NCBI GenBank assembly: GCA_013396755.1
Contig: VWZF01000299.1
Coordinates: 359,352 to 423,351, forward strand
Origin: Sclerurus mexicanus
Taxonomy: Eukaryota > Chordata > Aves > Passeriformes > Furnariidae
DNA: 64,000 bases
Direction: 5' to 3'
Shown: positions 25,801-37,000 of the stretch, piece by piece
Numbering within the stretch: position 1 is the stretch's first letter
Layout of the letters: every line of letters begins with the position of its first letter
Translations under genes and position numbers: made by a program
The notes under the pieces: generated by a model
The model's database searches: none
Seen by the model: the letters and a program-made list of their open reading frames with translations, nothing else
Told to the model about the DNA's origin: nothing

Positions 25801-27744
25801 CTTCTATTAAAATTGTTTTTAGGTAACATAAATAACATGGACCTGAAGAATTTTATTCCTGTGAGCAGTTATTAAATAGTGCATATTCTTTATATCACTT
25901 TTTCTTCTTCTATAGCAAATAATACATCAGAAGTCTTTTGTTTTGGAGACTATTGGTAGCTAGACATGCTAAATTATGATATATAAGTCCATGAAATACT
26001 GGGTACTCTATGAATTAAATTCAATACATTCTTCTTTATCTCAGAAATATGCAGTGGCAAAAAAGGTAATGTTCTAAAATTTCAATACCTATCATCCACA
26101 GGGTAATCAAATGTGACTGTCAAAGTTGAATTAACCTGTAACCAGGCACTGTATTTCATAAAATCTGTTGGCTACAAAGAAGTGGAATATATTTCAAGAA
26201 GAAGCAAATAACGTAATACAGTAGCTGTATGAAACTACAAAAAAAGATGAAGTTTATTAGTGATATGAAAATCTTCATTGCTATTTTGGAGCAGTCTCTG
26301 GATATATAAGATCCCTCACTTAAGAAGTTAGGATGAGTGGACTCCGTTGTTTAGAAATAATTTTCTGGTTTAAAATGTAGTATCTTATAAAAGTTAAACT
26401 TCATGAACAGGAAAACAAATTTTAGTAAGTTCTGAAGCTCTCCTTCAACAGGTCCTGAACAGAAAGGAGCTTTCTTTTCTGTTCCTCTCAGTAATGATCC
26501 TCTTCCTCCCCCTTCCAGTGAAAGGTTTTTTCCTCTCCACTTTTCCCAATCCTACCTATCATTCCAATATTCTTTCCTTTAATTGTAAAGGCTATCCTCA
26601 GGCACTGTAATTTGCATCAGTTTCCTAATTCTTCCAGATTCCTTACCCAAAGTTCAGTAAGGACTTCTGACTTGTTAAATGATTTTGGTTTTCCCTCCAG
26701 AAAAGAGATTTTTACCAGGCAAAACATCCAGACATATGACTACAGTCCCATTGGCATTAGAAGTGGAAATAATTACGTGACTCAGTGCTTTATGTAATTT
26801 ATATCTATAATATTGATAGGTTTTGTTCCAGCTGGGAAAGTTTAAGAGTGGTTCCATACCATACAATTTCACTTGTACAATTCAATTCATATTCATATTC
26901 ACTTGGCCCAGAAAATGAATATGGTAGTCCTTATCATAAATACAAGGATAAAATACAAGTCAGGAATACCAGAGAGAAAACAAAACTGAGAATGAAGAAC
27001 TTACTTGTCAGAAGACCAGTGATACTTTAAAAAATGCTGTTGTTGGTCAGTTTTTGTAGTCACTGCAGTCTCAAGATATCTAAGTGTTGAGTATGCTCTG
27101 AAAAGAAGAAGAAGATTTAGTAGTAGAATAAGGATTTAGTAATTTTATCACCTATCAAATGCTAAAACAAAACCTGTCCAAAATAGATTGCTTTTCCATT
27201 CTATGAGGTTATTAATTCATAAAATATGTTTTTATTTCACCACTGAATCTGTAGCAAGATTATGGGCTTCCAGAAGTTGAACTGCTCAGATTAAACTTCC
27301 TGGAGTGCACAGGGAATCAGAACAATGAAAAGAGTAATTATTTAATTTATCCTTTTGCATACCAACATTTCCAAGCTCTTCCAGTTGAGAGAGAACAGCA
27401 AAAATAAAAGAGGTCTTGCTCCTTTCTGGTTTAACAAACCTATATACTGGAGTAAATTACTTTCCAAAACAAGCACATAAAATCACGTCCCTAAATGTCT
27501 TTCAAACAGAGTTAATGGGCTGTCTTTTGGATTAGTTCATGTATTTGGTCTCCTAATTTATGATCTAGTAACTGAGGATGTCAGCTTTGTACACACACTG
27601 TTATTCTGCATTAAAGTCTAGCTTTGTAACTTCCAATTGTGCTTAAAAGACAGGGCAGTTGACTGAGTAAAGGAATCACCTGAGCTTTCCAAATCAAAAT
27701 GAAACTGAAAGACTGGGAGATGACCAGTGGTTACATCTATGCAG
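22858..27744. other. unique AT-rich DNA, no gene seen
   Basis: The stretch includes a very AT-rich, low-complexity patch at about 23185-23350 and a T14 run at 24291-24304. Scattered 61-81 codon frames are not supported by family resemblance. I recognise no transposon. Confidence 0.5.
23185..23350. repeat. AT-rich low-complexity region
   Basis: The block is made of TTTAAT, ATTTTA and AAATTA-type words with almost no G or C. It is a simple low-complexity region, possibly a site of easy DNA unwinding. Confidence 0.7.
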
Positions 27745-28065
27745 ACTGTGGAGGGAGGAGGTAGAGGAGTTGGAAATTAAGGAGTGGAGTTGAGCCTGGG
27801 GAAAAGAAGGGTTAGAGGGAAAGTGGGTTTAGTGTTTGTTTCTCACTTTCCTACTCTATTTTTAATTGGCAAAAATTGAATTAATTTTCCCTAGGTGAAT
27901 CTAGGCTTTTTTTACCCATGATGTTTATTGGTGAATTATCTCCTTGTATTTGTTTCAACCCATTAAGACTTTCTATCATACTTTCTCCCCCTGTTCTGCT
28001 GAGAAGAGGAAGTGAGAGACTAGATGGGTGGGTGCCTGGTTGCTGGCCAAGGTCAGCCCACCATA
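27745..28065 (+). mobile_element. LTR 3' fragment, same family as the LTR at 59476-60548
   Basis: The fragment runs from gtggagggaggaggtagagg through gttgagcctgggg, ttaattggcaaaaattgaat, tgaattatctcctt and gggtgggtgcctggttgctg to its end ...ggtcagcccaccata. The same blocks, in the same order, occur on the minus strand of the complete LTR at 59476-60548, whose 3' end is ...aagtcaacccattaca. Only the 3' third is present; the 5' part is missing or unrecognisable. The terminal CA has become TA. Confidence 0.75.
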
Positions 28066-28255
28066 GCTATAAAATAATACTTCCATCGCTGATCTTTCCA
28101 AGACAGCCACGACTGAGACTGGAATGGAAAAAAAAATCCATACAAATAAAAATCTGCTTATAACACATAGGAATAAACAGAATTAGTAAGGAACAGAACT
28201 GTTTCTCAGAGAAAGCTGCATTAACAAGAAAACTTTATAGACTTCTAGCTTATAT

Positions 28256-28301
28256 AGTGCAGCCACAAATTGAAAACAAGTGCAGCCACAAATTGAAAAC
28301 A
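28256..28301 (+). repeat. perfect 23-base tandem duplication
   Basis: Two identical adjacent 23-base units (28256-28278 and 28279-28301) begin agtgcagccacaaattg. Perfect identity implies a recent event or an assembly or sequencing duplication. Confidence 0.9.
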
Positions 28302-29254
28302 AGAGCTTACATTAACAAGGAAAAAGTCAAATGACTCATACTTCATGAAAGGAGGGTGCTGCAAATCTAATTTAAAAAAAGATCTGTGCTTGTGATATAC
28401 TGAGGTCTCTTTGGCCTGTTAAAGGAATTTTTGACAGTGATCATTGAAATATAAGATAGCAAGCATTTAAAGATGAGACTGATCAACTTGCAGTAATATA
28501 TTTATTGTGTCAACACTTATTTTAGAAATAACTATTTAAAGTTCTTTCACAGCTAAGTTTTACCAGTTCTGAAGTGATTTATTTAATTCTGGATTCCATT
28601 AAGCTCCAGAACTCCATTTTAGCAATCATGATACTAATCTCATATTTCAGCTGTGAAAAAAGATTGAAGTGCTATGCATCTCTACCTGATCTTGAAGGCT
28701 ATGGGATGAAATCTCCATCAAATTAGTACCACAAAGGATTATGCGTTTGTTTGGATTCTGTTGGCTTTGGTCAGGATATACCTTACAGGGGCAAAATTAG
28801 CAATACCCTCTCTAAAACTCATTGAATGAACTCTTTCCTGAATGAGTTTCTTGTTAGAATTAATATTCTATTAAAATAATCAACAACCCACTAAAAAGAT
28901 GAGATCCATGGCAAACATTCACACTGCCCCACTTACTTGTGAGAAACCTCTGGTATAACAAAACCTAGAAAAATAAAAGTTGCCAGTAGAACTGAGCAAG
29001 TATTAAATTCTCTCAAAAATCTCCTGTTTACAGCCTAACCACTCTTGTAATTTAGCTGTGTTTTACTAAGAGACCTTAACTAAGGTCTCATACTTGTACC
29101 CTGGGAAATTTATAAACATACAGTGAAATTAACTGTTAGTTGGGAAAGAGAGCTTGGAAACAGCCTTATGAAAATGTCACCTAAATCTTCATCAACTGTC
29201 AAAATAGTAAAATGGTATATTAGGAAATATTAGGGATAGAATACAAAACAGAAG
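28302..29254. other. unique AT-rich DNA, no gene seen
   Basis: Nothing recognisable is seen between the LTR fragment and the CR1 relic. In particular there is no retroviral primer-binding site or gag-like frame. Confidence 0.5.
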
Positions 29255-29720
29255 AAGAAACATGATAATGCTGCCATAAAAATCCATTGCCCACCTAGCA
29301 TTTTGAATATTGAATAAGGTTTCAGTCATCTCATCTCAGAAATGACAGGATAGCAATAGAAGGATAAAGAAAAGGGTGACAGGATGATCAAAGGTATGTA
29401 ATGGCTTCTGTACTAGGAAAGGAAAAAGAAAGGCTTTAGGATTTTCATTTGGAAGAGGGAAAAAGAGGGAAAGGACTGTGACAGAGCCCCAGGATAATCA
29501 TGAACAGTGCTGAGAAAGTGAATAAAGAATGTTTTTCACTGTATTTCATAGCACAAGAAGCAGTCACAATAAAATGAGCAGTTAGCACGTTTGAAACATG
29601 AAACCAAAGAAAGGATGCTTTCTAAAAAGATCATAATTAAAGGGTGGACCTCATTGCCACAGGATGTGGTGGATGCCACATACATGTGTGGGCTTCAGAA
29701 AACAATTCACTGTGGTCGCA
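29255..29720 (+). mobile_element. ancient CR1-type LINE relic, ORF2 C-terminal region
   Basis: The order of recognisable blocks is agaaaagggtgacaggatga / tcaaaggtatgtaatggctt, then a block matching the 'MNG.EKVNKE' region (catgaacagtgctgagaaag), then tggacctcattgccacagga followed by tgtggtggatgcc. These are successive parts of the C-terminal end of old amniote CR1 ORF2, in plus orientation. Many substitutions and indels have destroyed the frame. An 85-codon minus-strand frame at 29651-29908 is a shadow of this relic and its flank. Confidence 0.65.
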
Positions 29721-31650
29721 AAAGAAACATTGACCATTATTAGTCTGTATTTTACACAAAAATGCACAGTATAAACCTTCAGGTTAAGAAGCAGTATGGA
29801 CTCCTCTAGGACTGCAAGGGAGGTTGACCTTTGGTTTGATTTAAATACAGCTGTCACAGTGTCCCTATTTTGCTCTTTTATTGAATTCTTAGTAATTTCT
29901 TGCAACATGCAGATGTTAGAGAGTGTTAGTGCAACTATGTGATTTAAGATTTTTTTAACATACAGCCCTCTTCAGAGGGGCTTACATACCATTTTAGATT
30001 CAAATAGTGCAGCCTACTCAGGCATGCATGCTTTAGATTAGGGTTTTCTGAGGATCCTCAGATCTGGCATCCAACTGCTACTGAAGACTAAAGGAATTGA
30101 TAAACAAAACTGTCATTTTATCAAGTAAGTAATGATACTGACTTTCGTCCCCTCAGAAAATGATCTTTCTTGTGTAGTTAATTATCTTCATCTTAAGTGT
30201 TTCATCTGCCTCATGATGGGAGGAATTGAGGGAGATTTTTCCAGACAAATACATAGATGGAGGACATGTGGAATTGTCACTTTCTATATCTTGTGGTGAT
30301 AAAATACAATTACATTACTGAATAAGCAAGGTTTCTTAACTCTGTATCCACCTTCTGTTCATCTGATGCAGATTCATTAAAGATTTTGCCCTACTGTCAC
30401 ACTACGAGAGAAGGACTTGACAGTTCCACCACAGGATGACCAGTGCCTCCTATCATATAAAAGACCATGTTCAGGAATTGCTTTTAGAGCACTATCATGG
30501 AAAGGTTCTGACTAACTTTGGGTGACTAGATTGCTGGTTGTGCAGGTGGCAGCTAAGTTGTGGGGCACGTGTGCCCAGAGTCTTGGTTGCCCAGATCACT
30601 AGTCTTGCTTGCTATCACTATTCCCTCCTGCTACCTCCCCACGTTATTTGTCATGGAAAAACAGCATGTGAGAGAAGGGATGGGGCATAGCTTGGTGTGA
30701 TCCCTGTTGCTGAGAAGTGAACCAGGACTTGGGTCTGAGGAGGATTTTCTTCCAGTACGTTTCATAGTGGTTACTCAATGTCTGTTCAGGAGGAAAAATG
30801 TTCTAAAATTTAAATATCCTGAAAGCTGAATGTATCATGCTAGTCTAAGCTAACTTGGGATTTTGGCCCCTGTTGTAGATGGCATATTGGCTTAGTTAGA
30901 CAGAACTGTCTGACCTACTGTAGACATTTTTTAGTTACTTATTTATGCAAGATACCAAGTACTATAAGATTATAGCAAGTCTGTATTGGAGTAGTATTAT
31001 AATTATCATTATATTAAGTTTTTATTTTGAAAACTATGGATAGTCTTGTAAGGCCTCTGAAAATAAAACCCTTCATTTATTCTAATTACCGTAGAATGTG
31101 AAATTGTGCAGGGGTACCAGACTCAGAATTTTCTGCCCTCAAAAATTTTCTTGTGCAGTAGCTGGAGTGATTCTTAAGAGAAAAGAGCTACTTCTAACTA
31201 CCCACATTTGAACAGTGACTACTCTTGAAATCCATACTCTATACAGAGAAATGGTAGCCATTCAAAACTGACGGGAAACAAAAGAAGTTTACATACAAAT
31301 AAGTGTGTCTGCAAAAATTTCTTCAACAGTTTACCTCAATTACATGAAATCATTATTCTTTCCTAGCCAAAAGTCTTTCTTATGCAGGCATGTACTTACT
31401 TCAGTGCATGTCTGCTCTATAAGGGTTACGGCTCCGTTAACTGCACACTCAGAACATCTTCAGTGAGACAAAGCCCCAGGACATGACTGCATTTATGCTG
31501 GTATTTCAGATAGAGGAGTTGTGTTGTTCTGGGGCAAGGTATTCAAGTCCCTGACTAGCTGGCAGATTCCCCAGTAAAAATCTGGTTTACTTGGTTTAGA
31601 TTTGTTGGGTTTTTTATTGTGTATTTTTTATTTTTATTCTATTAAAAAAG
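29721..31650. other. unique AT-rich DNA, no gene seen
   Basis: I find no coding region, RNA gene or repeat family. Confidence 0.5.
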
Positions 31651-32016
31651 CAGAGGAGTGAGAGGGAAGGAGCAGCAGAGCAAAACTGCTTTGTGCTGAC
31701 CATGACCCTCATCAACCCTACCACTGCTGCAGAGAGGAGAGGGTTAGGTATGAAAGACTGAGGCTGAGCCTGGGAAAGGGTGGGCGGAAGTGTTATTTTA
31801 AAGTTCTCTTCTTGTTTCTTGCTGTTTGAATCTATTTTAATTGGCAGAAAATTAAGCTAATTTTCCCCAAATTTAGTTTGTTTTGCCTGTGACAGTAACT
31901 GGCAAATTATCTACTTTTCTTTATTTTAATTCATGAGCTTTTTCCATCCTTCTGAGGAGAGGGACTGAAAAAGCAGCCGGGTGGGTGCCTAGCCACAGGC
32001 CAAAGTTAACCCAGCA
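31651..32016 (+). mobile_element. LTR 3' fragment, same family as 27745-28065 and 59476-60548
   Basis: The order of blocks repeats that of the fragment at 27745: gagggaaggagcagcagag, then ctgaggctgagcctggg, ttttaattggcagaaaatta, ttttgcctgtgacagtaact, gggtgggtgcctagccacag, ending ...gttaacccagca. It starts about 65 bases further 5' in the element than the first fragment and is similarly decayed. Orientation is plus and the 5' part is absent. Confidence 0.7.
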
Positions 32017-33934
32017 GATCCTTGGAGCAGGCACCATATTTATGTTACTTTGCTTTCAGTGGAAGTGTCCATACTGGGTTTGTTGCATCTCAATTATATA
32101 CACCAATTCCATGCCTTCAGTTAACTTAAATGCAGCCGCTCCGAGCAATCCTTATACAGAAAAAGAATGATTCTGTTCTCTGGGAGCATGAGGATGCAAC
32201 CCTCTTTTCCTACTACATCCATTATAGATAGTTTGCAAATCCATTATCCAACCCTGTTTTCCACTTGGAAATTGTTAATGGACAGATATCTGCAAACGCA
32301 TTTGTTAATTATGCATTGAATTTTTTTTGGACAAAGCACTTTAAGCATGTGAGTGGTTTGTCAATTGTTTGCTATTTGCTATGCATTGTTAATAATTGTT
32401 TCTACTGCCTTACGTGCCTTATGGTGCAGGAAGAATGATATTTTTCATGAATGGCCACCTCATGGCAACAATAATGTTTCTACTTAGTGAACAGGTGAAA
32501 ACAACTTTCAACAAGACCCAGATGATTAAGAAATGACTGAATAAAAACCAGCAAATAGCTGCCATGATAGTTTGGACCTGGATTTGTTGTTTGTGTGCAA
32601 GCACAAAACATTTAGCAAGGCAAAGTGCTTCCTCACACATGCAAGTATTTTTCAGTTCTTCACGGAATGAATTGAAATGTCATCAAACCAAATCACAGTT
32701 TGGATCTAACAAACATTTTTGTCAAATGTTACAGCAGTAGTGAATCAGTTTATAAGAAAACAAGTTTTATTGTGACCATCATATAATCTGTAAAGCAAAA
32801 TTTGCCATATTCCTCAAGGAGTTTTGAGTAAAAGAGCTATGAGGGCAATCAATTAGAGTAATTATATTTGCTGTAAGTTTGGACAACCACCTGGAATGAT
32901 TTAATTTTCTTTAAGCTTGATCAACCCAAGTGCATTCCTTTGTTATGATTTTCCTTAAAACCTATGTGCCACCTGAAAAGATCACATCTGGTAGGGTCTA
33001 TGCTTTTTCTTTGCCCTTCCAATACCACACACACAACATTTTTTAAGCCCCAAAGGCCTTTGACATTGCATTACAATGGATCAGCCACCTCTAATACGTG
33101 GACAGGAAAAAAGGCAGACTCCCCAAGAGAGGGGAAGCAGACACTCTGCCCTGAGGCTTCCCTATTGTTATTTCATTTAGAGAGACAGGCAATATCACAG
33201 TATCTATGACAAGAGAGAAAAAGATTTCAAGTCCCCCCAGCTGTCTACTTAATTCGATACTGATTGTTGAGTTGGTCCCAACTGTCCATAATTCACTGAG
33301 ATTTTTCATGGCTGCTGTGCTAGAGAAATCTCCTGCCTGCTCGTGATGTGCTGTCCTTCTAGTTTGAGCAATACTCCAATCAGTAAGCACATGAGTAATC
33401 CTAGGCAGCAGACATTGTGCTTTCTCATCCAGGAGCAAGCTGGTATTTTGTTGAAGATTATCCTGGTTTGTCAGGAAGTGATATTCACACTTGGACTTTT
33501 CTAATTGCCCCAGCTTAGTTTCATAAGGATGTGCTCAACACAAAAGATACATGTGAGGAACATTACACAGCTGAGTAAGCATTGCTTTGGGGAGAATGGA
33601 CAAAAAAGGGTGTGATGGTCTGCTCAGTATCTGTGTTTGACAAACTCGGACTGGCAGCTAGGAAAAAATGTGCAGACAGCAAAGAACAAGGGTTGTTTCA
33701 GTGACACACTAGGAGATCACCTCTTCTCTGTGCCGTAGACACTGATCAGTAAAGCAGGGAATCTCTGAGAGACTGTGTCTAGTTCATACGCCATCTCAAC
33801 TTAAAAAATACTAGCATGCTTCCTGTGCCACATTGCTCAGCAGGAATATGAGACATGTCCAGAATTATCACTCTCCTCCACAGTAGGCGTCAAAATCCTT
33901 TACTACTTGAGATGTAGTATTATGCAAATACAAA
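32017..33934. other. unique DNA with possible regulatory AT-rich block
   Basis: A block at about 32215-32410 is rich in homeodomain/POU-like words (ttaattatgcat, ttgctatgcattg, taataattg) and has the look of a conserved non-coding element, which I cannot test here. A minus-strand frame of 115 codons at 33091-33438 has no recognised family and no obvious splice context, so it is not called as a gene. Confidence 0.45.
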
Positions 33935-34030
33935 GAGGCTGAACCACCTGGCTCAGGTCTTGCAATGAAAGGGGTAGAACTAGAACTAAAATTTATGTCA
34001 GCTGTCCTAGGCGCTATGCAAGTACCCTCA
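33935..34030 (-). mobile_element. MIR-like (CORE-SINE) relic
   Basis: The plus strand reads caaagaggctgaaccacctg, gctcaggtcttgcaatgaa, ggggtagaactagaact and then ctgtcctaggcgctatgca. This parallels the reverse complement of a MIR-type SINE (cagagaggttaagtgacttg, cccaaggtcacacag, gcagagctgggactagaac, tccaatgctctttccact). The copy is very diverged, consistent with an amniote-age insertion. Assignment is by eye only. Confidence 0.4.
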
Positions 34031-37000
34031 CTACAGACAGACTTACACAGACAACATGTCTAACAGGTAAGGGAAGATGCCCCATGTCAGAGAGGTGAGG
34101 TTTACTCAACCTTCATGGTATTGCATTATATATTATGCTGTACCTCTGGAATTAGCTAAGTCTAACAAAATGGTGATGCTATCAGAAGGCAACTGAGAAG
34201 AAAAGTCTCACTGTGAGTTGCTGAAAGCTATTGCTAGCATCACAAAAATGACACCCATTAAAGTACCACTCTCCAGCAAAGAGGAACAGGACAATCATAA
34301 CACAAACATAACAATTTACACAGAGAACTCATTGTACAGGAAATATAAGTATACTAGGAAGAAAAATGTGTTAACATAGTATCAATTTAATCAACTATTT
34401 TTACTCCAGGACTAGAATAAATGGACGTATATCTTATTAAAAGAATCTGTGAGTACAATCCTATTTCATTTATACATTAAATCAATGATCTTGCATTAGT
34501 AAAGAATCTTATTCAGGGACATCCTTGTAATCATTCACATGATTAAGATGAGCAAGATTTCACTTAATATGGTCAGCTGACATCCCTGATGTATATTCCA
34601 CATCATGAGTTATACTGTTATGTTATCCTTACTCAGCACTGCAATACTTAAAATGATATTTCATCAATTCAAACATCAATATCGATCTCTGGCTACATTA
34701 AATATTTCCAGTGAAACAGTGTGAAAAATCCCACCCTTTCAGCTGTGGTTTTAGTTAAATAGCTAAAAAATACAAGAATAATTCTTATTCAATTTCCTTA
34801 TTCCACACATGACAATGATTGGCAGTAATCTGCCTCATTCAAACAGTGATCTCCCATTGCTTTCCAACAGGATATAAATGGAAACAAATAATTTTGATCA
34901 ATCTACAGCTTATATAAACAATAAATATCACGTTGCAATCGGTAAGCAAATCTGTAAGGGTACAGTTTATAGCAGCAGGTCATTTGCTTGTGCTGCAATT
35001 TAGATTTTAGTTTTCTCATATCTGCTTAGTAATTTTACCTGCTATGTTTCCCAGAACACTGTGGTGATCCTATTGTTGAAGGCAATTTGACCATGCAGAA
35101 GCACAGCAATGTTTCTGTAATTTAACTTGCATTGCCAAGTCCACCTTACCCTTCCTTGTGCCAAAAGGAAAGCTGTGATTTTTTCCATTGCTTATAGATA
35201 AGACATTCTTATGCAATGTTCAGTGGGTCCTCTGATCACTAAGTGTGACATCCCACAGAATATATGATGCAGAATCCCACTTGGTTTGTAAGTCCCTGAC
35301 TATGAGCCTAAACTACTCCCTTCACGTCTCTATCCCACTTTTCAACAACAAAGCATTTTGTTGTTAGAAATTTTATTGTTAGATCTTAGAAATTATGCTT
35401 TCCCTTCTCCTCTAAAGAGAAAACAGAGAAAAAAGGAAAAGGTGATAGAGTGAAAAATGGCTCTGCAGAAGGAAAGAAGGTCAGAATACTGGGGAATTAC
35501 TGCTGGCCAACTACTCCCATCCAGCTCCAGGGTAGGTTTGTTTGTGAAATAAGGAATCATAGTCTATTCTATCAGCTATATCATTGCCAGAAACACTGAA
35601 TAGTTGGGGGAATTGAAAGGTTGCATACCGGAAAGGGCTCAGTTGATGATTTCAAGTCCAGACATCCCTGGAAAAATCTGCAAGATAAGCAGAAGTTCAG
35701 CAGATTTGAGAAAGTCTTAAAAATTGTCTTGGGAGTTGAATGGAGTGGTTTGCAGTACAGCCACTTGGTGGGTTGGAGGTTGGAATACAACCCAGTCCCC
35801 TGTGCAGGTACTGGACAGAGGCTTGCATAAAGCATAAGAGCCAGGAAGCACCGTGCCTTGGTGCAGCATAAACCCACTGCCACTGACTGCTGCTGTCCTT
35901 CAGGAGGGCAGTGTGCTACTCTGGCATAACATATGCTGATGCAGGCAGAAGGTTAAGCCCATAGATCCAATAATTCTTTGTTCCCTTAGCCGTGCAGTTT
36001 GTATGAACTGAAGTTAGTAGGACCTTGCTTATATCTAGAAGGAACAGTAGTAATTTACCTGCACTTTGTTCCACTTTTCAATGAGGGACAATGAGGCCTA
36101 AGGGAAATCTGACCCTTTCTGCACCAATCTGCCACCATTAAACCTCACATCTTTGTACCTACAGCTGCAATAACATTGCAGTCTATGGACTGAGATGCTG
36201 AATTTTTTTTATGAGTATCCCTTATAGTAAAAGTGAAAACTCTTCAGAAATATAAAATTTCTTTGAATCACTACAGTATTTATAATGAAAAGATGAGTCA
36301 CTATAAATATTTAAGTATCTTAAATAAAGATTAATTACGAACTAGGCAGGAAGCTGCCTTTTCTTTTTAGGCAATAAATTTTTAATTGCAAAGTATGCTT
36401 TAGTAACAAATCGTTTATGTTTAATGGCAATATAAAAAGAGAAATTTGAAGGTCAGGGATAATGACCATGTATCTGTATATGCATCTGCATGTAGAACAC
36501 TCTACTATATCTGAGCAAATATTAAAAAAATTATTAAAGCATGTTAATTTGAATAAAATTATAAGTTTTGTTAAAGTATTTACCATCCTTCTTATTTTCA
36601 TGACTTCATACTCATATGGAAGAGTATCCCTTAAAAGAACAAAAGTTGCAAACACCTACTAAAAATTTTTATGTGGCTCACATAGCATTGCTTAGGAAAC
36701 TATGGAACAAGCAGAAAGATGCAATTTGAAAGAGATGAAAACATCTAATTTTAACTACACAGAAGAAGTCATACCTATGGAGCATGAATATAAACAAAGA
36801 GCTTCATTTTTGCAGTAATCAGATATTAAATAACATTGTTAGTCATCTGAAAATAGATGCAGACATTCATGTGCAATGTCATGGCCTATTTTAAGGTGTT
36901 CTTGACCTTTTGAAAATAAAGGTAATTATTGTCTGGTCCTTAAGATAAACAGCAAGCAGAAAGGCACCATGAATTCTATTATTGTCAGCTATTCAGAGAA

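Noticed and set aside
35581..35883. 100-codon minus-strand frame with a hydrophobic N-terminus
   Set aside because: The signal-peptide look rests on a short hydrophobic run. It overlaps another frame, and no family or splice context is visible.
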